From contig JASLGJ010000210.1 in the NCBI GenBank assembly GCA_030150085.1, positions 1 to 5,024 of the forward strand: a stretch of DNA of 5,024 bases, written 5' to 3'. This DNA is from Candidatus Elarobacter sp. Its GTDB lineage: Bacteria; Vulcanimicrobiota; Vulcanimicrobiia; Vulcanimicrobiales; Vulcanimicrobiaceae. How positions within the stretch are numbered: position 1 is the first letter of the stretch; each line of letters opens with the position of its first letter. The notes below the pieces were generated by a model, which did no database searches, was not told where the DNA came from, and was given only the letters and a program-made list of their open reading frames with translations. The translations under genes were made by a program, and so were the position numbers. Below, one piece after another: positions 1 through 5,024 of this stretch.

Positions 1-87
1 GGCCTGGCGATCTCACCCACGCTGGTGGCGCTGGGCACGATCGCGCTGCTGAGCTTGGGCGTGGGCTTCATCCTGCAGAGCCGGTAG
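1..87 (+). CDS. C-terminal end of a membrane protein, probably ABC transporter permease (partial)
   Basis: Frame 1 is open from the window edge to a TAG at 85-87 and gives 28 residues. They form one hydrophobic helix (about residues 7-25, TLVALGTIALLSLGVGFIL) followed by a short polar tail, QSR. The lead-in ISPTLVALGTI resembles the last transmembrane helix of PotB/PotC-type ABC permeases, which often have 'SP/TPE.NALST' just before the final helix; that resemblance is from memory of the family. The 5' part lies outside the window, so domain content, substrate and start cannot be seen. The next gene may begin only 4 bases after the stop. Any other polytopic membrane protein ending in a helix would fit nearly as well. 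Confidence 0.5.
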   Translation, partial: GLAISPTLVALGTIALLSLGVGFILQSR

Positions 88-91
88 TGCA

Positions 92-946
92 TTGCGACGG
101 TTCGCCCGCTGCGCGCAGCGGGAGGTCGTCGGCCGCTCGCCGACCGTGAACCCTGCACGCGACCTGCCGCTGCTCGCGGCACTGCGGCTGCGCGTTCCGG
201 TGCGTACGCTGCGCGCGCTCGTCGCGGGCGACCACGCTGCGCTGCGCAAGTGGCTGGCGGCTGAGTCGGCGCTGCGGCTGGCCGAGGCACGCCGCGACGC
301 GCGGCTGGACTTCGCCGCGCTCGAAGCGCTCGGTGCGCGGATCGTCACGCCCGCCGATCCGGACTGGCCGCCCGGTTTCGCCGACCTGCCCGATCCGCCC
401 GCGTTCCTCACCGTGCACGGCTTGCTGCCACGCGGCGGCATCGCCGTGATCGGTTCGCGCGACGCGGCGGAAGAAGAGCGCGCGTTCGCTCGCGCGCTGG
501 CGGCGGCGTTGCGCCGCCCGATCGTCGCCGGCCTCGCGCCGGGGATCGACGACGCCGCCCACCGCGGCGCGCTCGACGCCGGCCAGCCGACGGTGGCCTA
601 CCTCGGCAGCGGGCTGTCCCAGCCCGAGGACCCCGAGCTGGCCGAGGCGATCGTGGCCGGCGGCGGCGCGCTGGTCTCCGAGTACGGACCCGCCGCGCTC
701 GCGACCGCCTGGAGCCGCAAGCGGCGCGACCGCCTGCAGGCCGCGCACGCGAGCGCGGTCGTACTGGTCGTCTCGGATGCCGAGGGTGGCGCGCTGCACA
801 CCGTGCGCTTCGCGAGGCAATACGGGCGTGCGCGCTTCGTGCTGGACGCCGCGGCGAGCGGGAACCGGATCGCAACGGCGGAGGGTGCGGCGGTTTTACC
901 GTGGGAGACCGCCGCGGCGGCCCGCATCCTGGCCGCGCTCGCCTGA
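92..946 (+). CDS. DprA/Smf-like DNA-processing protein, divergent and short
   Basis: This is a 284-residue protein from TTG at 92. A GTG at 146 (266 residues) is an equally possible start, because the first 18 residues look unlike the family and neither start has a well-placed ribosome site. Residues about 80-270 show the DprA Rossmann domain order: a 'DPDWPPGFADLPDPPAFLTVHG' type lead-in is visible at 89-110, followed by AVIGSR (118-123), AGLAPGIDDAAHRGAL (146-161), SEYGP (196-200), then AVVLVVSD and the GNRI segment (258-261). DprA proteins bind single-stranded DNA and load RecA during natural transformation. Differences from the usual family are that the 'RNRIIAGLS' signature reads KRRDRLQAAHA (210-220), the 'YPxxN' loop is replaced by QPEDP, and no C-terminal winged-helix domain follows. 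The fold call is strong. The DNA-uptake role is inferred, since this could be a repurposed SLOG-type nucleotide-binding protein. It ends 67 bases before the aminotransferase. Confidence 0.8.
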   Translation: MRRFARCAQREVVGRSPTVNPARDLPLLAALRLRVPVRTLRALVAGDHAALRKWLAAESALRLAEARRDARLDFAALEALGARIVTPADPDWPPGFADLPDPPAFLTVHGLLPRGGIAVIGSRDAAEEERAFARALAAALRRPIVAGLAPGIDDAAHRGALDAGQPTVAYLGSGLSQPEDPELAEAIVAGGGALVSEYGPAALATAWSRKRRDRLQAAHASAVVLVVSDAEGGALHTVRFARQYGRARFVLDAAASGNRIATAEGAAVLPWETAAAARILAALA

Positions 947-951
947 TCCGG

Positions 952-957
952 AAAGGA
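952..957 (+). promoter_or_regulatory. Ribosome binding site for the 17-codon ORF
   Basis: AAAGGA lies just after the dprA-like stop codon and 6 bases before a TTG at 964. The spacing suits the short ORF at 964-1017. It does not suit the aminotransferase start at 1014, which is 56 bases further on and in another frame. It is one of the clearest Shine-Dalgarno matches in the window. Confidence 0.45.
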
Positions 958-963
958 ACTCCG

Positions 964-1017
964 TTGCCGTTCATCCTCGCCCCCTCGCCGGAGGGACCGT
1001 CATCGCGCTCCGCGTGA
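964..1017 (+). CDS. Possible 17-codon leader ORF coupled to the aminotransferase
   Basis: TTG at 964 follows AAAGGA with 6-base spacing and reads MPFILAPSPEGPSSRSA, then TGA at 1015-1017. That stop overlaps the aminotransferase GTG (1014-1016) as GTGA, a classic arrangement for translational coupling. This would explain how the aminotransferase is translated although its own nearest purine-rich site, GGAGGGA at 990-996, is 17 bases away. The peptide has no recognisable motif and no run of one amino acid that would suggest classical attenuation. It could equally be chance, because short open frames are common in GC-rich DNA. Confidence 0.25.
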   Translation: MPFILAPSPEGPSSRSA

Positions 1018-2291
1018 ACCCGCGCCTCGACGACGTGCTCGCCGGCGGCGCCAGCTCGCCGGTGCGCGCCGGGCGGCGGGTCGGCGGCGAGCCGTTCGTC
1101 TGCGCGCGCGCCGAAGGACCCTACGCCTTCGATCCCGCGGGCCGGCGCTACGTCGACTACGTGATGGCCTACGGGCCGCTGCTGTTCGGCCACACGCCGC
1201 CGTTTCTGCACGGGCTGGACGCGCTGGCCGCGCGCGGGGTCGTGCACGGCTCCACCGCGCCCGAGGAACTGGAGCTGGCGGCGCGCATCCGCGGCCACCT
1301 GCCCTCGATGGAGAAGCTGCGCTTCAGCACGACCGGGAGCGAGGCGGTGCAGGGCGCGGTGCGGGTCGCGCGCGCGTTCACCCGGCGCGACGCGGTGCTC
1401 AAGTTCGCGGGCAACTACCACGGCCACTTCGACCTCGCGCTGCAGGACGCGGGCGCCTCGGCCGAGACCCCCGACGCGACGGGCTCGGGCATCCCGCGCG
1501 CGGTCGTGGACGACCTCGCCGTGGCGCGCTACAACGACCTGGCCGACGTCGACCGCCACCTGGAGCGCATCGGCGGCCGGCTGGCGGCGATCCTGGTCGA
1601 GCCGATCTGCGGCAACATGGGACTCGTGCCGACCGCGCCGGGCTTTCTCGAAGGCTTGCGCGAGCGCGCCGACCGCCTGGGCGCGCTACTGATCTTCGAC
1701 GAGGTGATCACCTGGCTGCGCCTGGGCCTGGGCGGCGCGCAGGCGCGCGCCGGCGTGCGGCCCGACCTCACCACGGTCGGCAAGATCCTCGGCGGCGGCT
1801 TCCCGCTGGCGGCGTTCGGCGGGCGGGCCGAGGTGATGGCGGTGCTCGCGCCCGACGGACCCTGCTTCACCGGCGGCACGCACGCCGGGATGCCGTTCGC
1901 GGTCGCAATGGGCCTGCGCGTGCTCGACCACCTCGAAGCGAACCCGTCGCTCTACACCGGCATGGAGCGCCGCGCGCGCGCGCTGGCCGAGCGCATCCGC
2001 GCGAGCCTGCGCGCGCTGGAACTGGACTACGCGGTGGTGCAGCTGGAGTCGATCGTCGACTTCAAGTTCCGCCCCGGCCCGCCGACCCGCTCCTACGACG
2101 ACCAGCAGCGCGACGACCAGCGCGCCTACGCCGCGTTCTACCACGCGCTGCGAGCGCGCGGGGTGCTGCTGCCGCCCTCGCACAACGAAGTGCTGTTCCT
2201 CTCGACCGCCCACGGTGACGACGACGTCGCCTTCACCGCCGAGGCGATCGAGGCCGGCCTGCGCGAGCTGCGCGCGAACGGAGCGATCTGA
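1014..2291 (+). CDS. Class III PLP aminotransferase, glutamate-1-semialdehyde aminomutase-like
   Basis: The start at GTG 1014 gives 425 residues, close to the roughly 430 of HemL, and begins where HemL homology begins (ASSPVRAGRRVGGEPF, residues 13-28, against 'VNSPVRAFRAVGG'). No standard start codon lies in frame between 948 and 1014. PLP features visible are TTGSEA (106-111, phosphate binding), NYHGH (134-138, ring stacking), EPICGNMG (196-203), IFDEV (227-231, with Asp229 facing the pyridine nitrogen) and TTVGKILGGG (253-262), with Lys257 as the Schiff-base lysine. The C-terminal FLSTAH..DD also matches the family. HemL shifts the amino group of glutamate-1-semialdehyde to give 5-aminolevulinate. 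Here 'SWGP' reads AYGP, 'GFR' reads WLRLGLGG, and the 'GTLSGNP' loop reads GGTHAGMP, so I favour a HemL-related enzyme with another amino-acid or keto substrate. Its stop overlaps the next gene by one base. Confidence 0.9.
   Translation: MNPRLDDVLAGGASSPVRAGRRVGGEPFVCARAEGPYAFDPAGRRYVDYVMAYGPLLFGHTPPFLHGLDALAARGVVHGSTAPEELELAARIRGHLPSMEKLRFSTTGSEAVQGAVRVARAFTRRDAVLKFAGNYHGHFDLALQDAGASAETPDATGSGIPRAVVDDLAVARYNDLADVDRHLERIGGRLAAILVEPICGNMGLVPTAPGFLEGLRERADRLGALLIFDEVITWLRLGLGGAQARAGVRPDLTTVGKILGGGFPLAAFGGRAEVMAVLAPDGPCFTGGTHAGMPFAVAMGLRVLDHLEANPSLYTGMERRARALAERIRASLRALELDYAVVQLESIVDFKFRPGPPTRSYDDQQRDDQRAYAAFYHALRARGVLLPPSHNEVLFLSTAHGDDDVAFTAEAIEAGLRELRANGAI
2280..2283 (+). promoter_or_regulatory. 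Ribosome binding site for the carbinolamine dehydratase-like gene
   Basis: GGAG inside the last aminotransferase codons sits 7 bases before ATG 2291 and supports that start. The upstream stop (2289-2291) and this start share one base (TGATG), so the two products are probably made by coupled translation. Confidence 0.6.
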
Positions 2292-2539
2292 TGGCGATTC
2301 AACCACCGCCCGGCTGGAGCTACGACGGCACGGCGTTCGTGCGCGTCTTCGACCGGGGGAACTTCGACGGCGCGATCGCGTTCGTCAACGCGGTCGCGGG
2401 CGTCGCGAACCGGCTCGACCACCATCCCGACATCGCCTTGTCGTGGAACCAGGTGACGATCCGCACCTGGTCCCACGACGCGAACGCGGTCACCGAGCGC
2501 GACCTCCGGCTGGCCCGCGAGATCGACGCGCTGCCATAA
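2291..2539 (+). CDS. Pterin-4a-carbinolamine dehydratase-like protein (PCD/DCoH fold), short
   Basis: This protein has 82 residues. The family core is plain: F(V)RVFDRGNFDGAIAFVNAVAGVANRL leads into HHPDI (44-48), then W52-N53, the strand VTIRTWSHDA (55-64), and the closing helix LTERD-type segment VTERDLRLAREID (67-79). His44, His45 and His62 match the three histidines of the active site (rat His61, His62 and His79, same spacing). The known enzyme dehydrates 4a-hydroxytetrahydropterin, recycling the pterin used by aromatic amino acid hydroxylases. Most members have 95-115 residues. This one starts just before the conserved Trp9 and lacks the usual N-terminal helix; ATG 2291 with its ribosome site fixes that start. 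No hydroxylase is visible nearby, so its job here is open: pterin recycling, a dehydratase for another substrate, or a structural partner as in DCoH. Confidence 0.88.
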   Translation: MAIQPPPGWSYDGTAFVRVFDRGNFDGAIAFVNAVAGVANRLDHHPDIALSWNQVTIRTWSHDANAVTERDLRLAREIDALP

Positions 2540-2560
2540 GCGAGCGGGCGCTCTGCCTGA

Positions 2561-2593
2561 TGCTGCTCGGGCGGGATAGGAGACCGAGCGGCG
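2561..2593 (+). other. Possible stem-loop in the 95-base gap before the small peptide gene
   Basis: GCTCGG (2565-2570) pairs exactly with CCGAGC (2584-2589). The stem can be extended outward by four more pairs, two of them G-U, around a 13-base purine-rich loop (2571-2583, containing GATAGGAGA). No T-run follows, so it is not a typical terminator. It could set the relative amount or stability of mRNA for the downstream small gene. In DNA this GC-rich such pairing arises often by chance. Confidence 0.25.
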
Positions 2594-2622
2594 CGGGCGA
2601 ACCTTGCCCAACCCCTCTTCCC

Positions 2623-2627
2623 GGGAG
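2623..2627 (+). promoter_or_regulatory. Ribosome binding site for the 58-residue peptide
   Basis: GGGAG lies 7 bases before ATG 2635, with an otherwise non-coding-looking gap upstream. It is the main reason for taking 2635 as the true start, since the reading frame stays open without a stop back to 2215, inside the upstream genes. Confidence 0.6.
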
Positions 2628-2634
2628 CAATCGC

Positions 2635-2811
2635 ATGGCAGAGCACGTTGCAGGCAGCGCGGTCGAGCTCATCACCGACCCCGAGCGGGTGAAGAGCGCC
2701 ACCGAGGCGCCGCTGATCACGATTCGTACCGGCCAGACCGGCGGCCAGACGTACCACCTCAAGATCAACCAGCCGGCCGGCCGCGCGGTGATGATCGCGG
2801 TCCACCTCTGA
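2635..2811 (+). CDS. Small 58-residue protein of unknown function (possible peptide substrate or partner)
   Basis: I do not recognise this gene. ATG 2635 with a well-spaced GGGAG gives 58 residues ending in TGA at 2809-2811. Residues 1-26 are polar and helix-prone, with an acidic segment (ELITDPERVKSATEAP, 11-26). Residues 27-58 alternate hydrophobic and polar positions in three short strands (LITIRTG, TYHLKIN, AVMIAVHL) separated by the turn-like segments QTGGQ and QPAGR. There is no cysteine, tryptophan, signal peptide or membrane helix. Two readings are possible: a leader-plus-core precursor peptide modified by the enzymes around it, or a small folded three-stranded sheet that binds one of them. 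It lies 95 bases after the dehydratase-like gene and 30 bases before the ThDP enzyme, so it sits inside the same transcription unit. The existence of the gene is well supported; its role is not known. Confidence 0.7.
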   Translation: MAEHVAGSAVELITDPERVKSATEAPLITIRTGQTGGQTYHLKINQPAGRAVMIAVHL

Positions 2812-2841
2812 TCCGCGCCCGCTGAGCGCGAGCGAGCCGCG

Positions 2842-4572
2842 ATGCGCGAGCTCGACGGTGCGGCCGGCACGGAGCTGGCCTGGCTGCACGGCGGCGATCT
2901 GGCCGCGCGCCAGCTCGCGGCCGAGGGCGTGCGCCATCTCTTCACCCTGACCGGCGGCCACATCTCGGCCGTCTACGACGGCGCGCGCTTCGTCGACATC
3001 AGGCTGGTCGACTTTCGCCACGAGCAGGCCGCGGTGCACGCGGCCGACGCCTACGCGCGCCTGACGCGCCGCCCCGCCGCGGCCGCGGTGACCGCCGGGC
3101 CGGGCGTGACGGGCGCGCTCACCGCGGTCGCCAACGCCTACTACGCGCACAGCCCGGTCGTCGTCCTGGGCGGGCGCAACCCGTTCCTCACCGACGGCGC
3201 GGGCAACTTGCAGGAAGCGCCGCACCTCGAGCTGATGCGGCCGGTGACCAAGTCCGCCCAGGCCGCGTACGATGCCTGGCGGGTGCCGGACGTGGTGCGC
3301 GACGCGTTCGCGCTCGCGGCCTCGCCGCGCTTCGGGCCGGCCTTCGTCGACCTGCCGATGGACGTGCAGCTCACCCGCTTCGCGCCCGAGGACGCGCCCG
3401 CGATCCGCCGCTCCGCGGTTCCGACGGCGGCCGAGCCCGACGACGAGGCGGTGCGGCGGGTGGCCGACGCGCTCGGGCGGGCTTCCGCGCCGGTGGTGTT
3501 CGTCGGCAGCGGCGCGTACTGGGCCGGCGCGGGCAAAGCGCTGGCGGCGCTGCTGGCCGCGGCGCGCTGCCCGGTCTACTGCAACGGCATGGCGCGCGGG
3601 CTGCTGGGCGCGCGCAACCCGTACCAGCTCCACCACCGGCGGCGCGAGGTGCTGGCCGGCGCCGACTTGGTGCTCGTGCTCGGGGCGGACTTCGACTTTC
3701 GCCTCGGCTTCGGGGCGGCGGGCAGCCTGGCCGCGGGCGCGACGATCGTGCAGGTCGACCCGCAGGCCTCCGCGCTGGGCCGCAACCGCGACGTCGCGCT
3801 CGCGGTGTGCGCCGACATCGAGCGCTTCCTGCGCGCGCTGCTGCGCTACGAAGGGCGCTTCGGGCGCACCGACGAGCCCGAGCGCAGCGAGGCGCTGCGC
3901 CGCCGCGACGCGGACGGCGAGGCGCGGATGCGCGTTCTCGTCGGAGCCGACGCGCCGATCCACCCGCTGCGCCTGGCGCAGGAGCTGGCCGGCTACCTCG
4001 ATCCCGACGCGGTCGTCATCGGCGACGGCGGCGACGTCGTCACGCAGGGCGCGAGCGTGCTGCGGCCGGGCGGACCGGGCTGCTGGATGGATCCCGGCCC
4101 GTTCGGCTGCCTGGGCATCGGCGCGCCGTTCGCGATGGGCGCGCGGCTGGCTCGTCCGGACGCGCAGATCGCGGTGCTGTTCGGCGACGGCGCGTTCGGC
4201 TTCAACGGCTTCGAGTACGAGGCCGCGGTGCGCCAGAAGCTGCCCTTCGTCGGCGTGATGGGCAACGACGGCGCGTGGGGCGAGATGCGCACCTTCCACG
4301 AGGACATCTTCGGGCCCGAGCACGTGGAGGCGCAGTACCTCAGCCGCGAGACCGCCTACGAGACCGTGGTGCGCGGGCTGGGCGGATACGGCGAGCGGGT
4401 CGAGCGCGCGAGCGAGATCCGGCCCGCGTTGCGGCGCGCGTTCGACAGCGGCGTGCCGGCGCTGCTCAACGTGCTGGTCGATCCCGCCGTGCGGCGCGAG
4501 GAGATGACGATCTCGGGCAAGCAGGTGGCGCGGGCGTACGGAGGCGGCGACCCGCATGCGTTCCGCCGCTGA
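2842..4572 (+). CDS. ThDP-dependent enzyme, acetolactate synthase-like / 2-hydroxyacyl-CoA lyase-like (ILVBL/HACL2-type)
   Basis: This 576-residue protein has the three-domain layout of the family. The N-terminal pyrimidine-binding domain (about 17-180) contains FTLTGGHIS (34-42), RHE with catalytic Glu61, and AVTAGPGVT (82-90). The central domain (about 200-335) contains VFVGSGAYW. The C-terminal diphosphate-binding domain (about 370-550) contains MDPGPFGCLG (416-425) and the Mg/ThDP motif GDGAFGFNGFE (448-458), ending in GND (474-476). The segments GGDL, FTLxGGHIS, RHE..AV.AADA.ARL and TAGPG are strikingly like human ILVBL/HACL2, as I recall that family. Such enzymes cleave or join carbon-carbon bonds next to a carbonyl through a ThDP carbanion: 2-hydroxyacyl-CoA cleavage, acyloin formation or 2-keto acid decarboxylation. 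The substrate cannot be read from sequence. The ribosome site before ATG 2842 is weak (GCGAG, 2832-2836). The 3' end overlaps the next gene by 17 bases. Confidence 0.9.
   Translation: MRELDGAAGTELAWLHGGDLAARQLAAEGVRHLFTLTGGHISAVYDGARFVDIRLVDFRHEQAAVHAADAYARLTRRPAAAAVTAGPGVTGALTAVANAYYAHSPVVVLGGRNPFLTDGAGNLQEAPHLELMRPVTKSAQAAYDAWRVPDVVRDAFALAASPRFGPAFVDLPMDVQLTRFAPEDAPAIRRSAVPTAAEPDDEAVRRVADALGRASAPVVFVGSGAYWAGAGKALAALLAAARCPVYCNGMARGLLGARNPYQLHHRRREVLAGADLVLVLGADFDFRLGFGAAGSLAAGATIVQVDPQASALGRNRDVALAVCADIERFLRALLRYEGRFGRTDEPERSEALRRRDADGEARMRVLVGADAPIHPLRLAQELAGYLDPDAVVIGDGGDVVTQGASVLRPGGPGCWMDPGPFGCLGIGAPFAMGARLARPDAQIAVLFGDGAFGFNGFEYEAAVRQKLPFVGVMGNDGAWGEMRTFHEDIFGPEHVEAQYLSRETAYETVVRGLGGYGERVERASEIRPALRRAFDSGVPALLNVLVDPAVRREEMTISGKQVARAYGGGDPHAFRR
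4540..4544 (+). promoter_or_regulatory. Ribosome binding site for the oxidase-like gene
   Basis: GGAGG within the end of the ThDP enzyme gene lies 11 bases before ATG 4556. The spacing is slightly long, but no other start codon fits, because the next in-frame GTG would remove 46 residues. Confidence 0.5.
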
Positions 4573-5024
4573 GCGGAGCGGCGTCTCGGGGCGCGAGGCG
4601 ATCCTCGAGATCGAGGACCTGCAGAACCGCCTGAGCGAGCAAACGGTCCAGCGCGAGCCGTTCTGGCGCGCGCTGGTCGGCGACCCGGCCGCGGTGCCCG
4701 AGAACGTCTTCCACGGGCTGTGCGCGGAGAACTACCACCTGCTGTTCCGCGAGAGCTACTTCGACTCGCCGGTGCTCTCGTACGCCGGCAGCACCGCCGC
4801 GCGCAAGCTGATCAACGAATTCTACATCGAGGAATACGGCCACGACGAGCTGCTGCTGCGGGCGCTCGCGTCGCTGGGCGTGACGCGCGAGGACCTGTTC
4901 GCGACCGCGCCGCTGCCCGAGACGGCCGCGCTCTACAACGGGCTGGCCTACTGGGCGCGCTACGACCCGCTGTTCTTCTTCACGACGCTGGGCCCGCTGG
5001 AGGGGCGCGAGGTGGAGATCGACT
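4556..5024 (+). CDS. Heme-oxygenase-fold iron-containing oxidase-like protein (N-terminal part, cut by window end)
   Basis: An open frame from ATG 4556 runs off the window after 156 complete codons. It is predicted all-helical. LQNRLSEQTVQREPFWRAL (22-40) is followed by LCAENYHLLFRES (55-67) and then NEFYIEEYGHDELLLRALASLG (87-108). The E..GH...LL..AL..LG pattern is typical of the TenA/PqqC/HDO superfamily (UndA, BesC, CADD-like 'iron-containing redox enzymes'). Glu93 and His96 have the E-x2-H spacing of UndA iron ligands; Glu58, His61 and Glu88 are other acidic or histidine candidates. The last histidine ligand expected in this family would lie past the edge, so an intact metal site cannot be confirmed. 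Known members use O2 for oxidative decarboxylation, N-oxygenation or C-C cleavage of amino or fatty acids. The 17-base overlap with the ThDP gene implies coupled expression. TenA (thiaminase II) is a weaker alternative. Confidence 0.75.
   Translation, partial: MRSAAERSGVSGREAILEIEDLQNRLSEQTVQREPFWRALVGDPAAVPENVFHGLCAENYHLLFRESYFDSPVLSYAGSTAARKLINEFYIEEYGHDELLLRALASLGVTREDLFATAPLPETAALYNGLAYWARYDPLFFFTTLGPLEGREVEID

Noticed and set aside
408..1559. 383-codon minus-strand open frame opposite the dprA-like and aminotransferase genes
   Set aside because: It has low-complexity Arg/Ala/Pro-rich composition with no domain, and it spans the junction of two well-supported plus-strand genes.
2542..2553. 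GAGC-GGGC-GCTC mini hairpin just after the dehydratase-like stop, considered as terminator
   Set aside because: It has only four pairs and no following T-run, and genes on both sides point the same way with short spacing.
2604..2609. TTGCCC as a possible -35 promoter box before the peptide gene
   Set aside because: No -10-like AT-rich hexamer lies 16-18 bases downstream, and the start codon is too close.
2215..2634. N-terminal extension of the small peptide frame back into the dehydratase-like gene
   Set aside because: The extension is an Arg/Pro-rich shadow of two confirmed genes. ATG 2635 has its own well-spaced ribosome site.
2604..2825. Alternative TTG-started 73-codon frame over the small peptide gene
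   Set aside because: It has no ribosome site at proper spacing and its product is Arg/Pro/Gly-rich without alternating strand pattern. The 2635 frame is better supported.
3272..4258. Plus-strand 328-codon frame inside the ThDP enzyme gene
   Set aside because: It is almost only Arg, Ala, Ser, Thr and Trp, the typical shifted-frame shadow of the real frame.
2320..4557. Long 745-codon open frame on the minus strand opposite the ThDP enzyme
   Set aside because: It is rich in Arg, Ala, His and Val with no recognisable motif. It lies antisense to a gene with clear family motifs and is a product of extreme GC bias in codon third positions.
4556..5024. TenA (thiaminase II) as the identity of the last gene, with an upstream thiamine-type transporter
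   Set aside because: The visible helices lack the TenA-type YxxYxxQD start and fit the iron-containing redox enzyme pattern better. The transporter fragment at 1-87 is too short to support a thiamine link.

Overview
The window is a very GC-rich (by eye about 70% or more) and densely packed bacterial segment. Every supported gene lies on the plus strand. Codon third positions are almost all G or C, so long but empty open frames run on the opposite strand and in alternative frames. The lineage cannot be fixed from this sequence. A high-GC soil-type bacterium, such as an actinobacterium, a betaproteobacterium or an Eremiobacterota/Vulcanimicrobiota-like lineage, would fit, but this is only a guess.

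Layout: (1) positions 1-87 hold the last transmembrane helix of a membrane protein, probably an ABC transporter permease. (2) Positions 92-946 encode a divergent DprA/Smf-type Rossmann (SLOG-like) protein without the usual C-terminal winged helix. (3) Positions 964-1017 hold a possible 17-codon leader ORF with a good ribosome site, whose stop overlaps the next start. (4) Positions 1014-2291 encode a class III PLP aminotransferase of the glutamate-1-semialdehyde aminomutase group. (5) Positions 2291-2539 encode a short pterin-4a-carbinolamine dehydratase-like protein, overlapping the aminotransferase stop by one base. (6) Positions 2540-2634 form the longest clear gap (95 bases), which holds a possible stem-loop and a good ribosome site. 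(7) Positions 2635-2811 encode a 58-residue peptide that I do not recognise. (8) Positions 2842-4572 encode a ThDP-dependent enzyme resembling acetolactate synthase-like/2-hydroxyacyl-CoA lyase (ILVBL/HACL2-like) proteins. (9) Positions 4556-5024 carry the start of a heme-oxygenase-fold, probably iron-containing, oxidase, cut by the window end.

The genes from the aminotransferase to the oxidase are tightly spaced or overlapping (1-base overlap, 95-base gap, 30-base gap, 17-base overlap) and look like one transcription unit. An aminotransferase, a pterin dehydratase fold, an unknown small peptide, a ThDP carbon-carbon lyase/ligase and a diiron-type oxidase do not match any standard pathway that I can name. 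The set looks like a small specialised-metabolite pathway. One option is that the 58-residue peptide is a substrate (RiPP-like) or a small partner protein; this is inference. The cluster continues past position 5024, so the missing downstream genes matter for interpretation.
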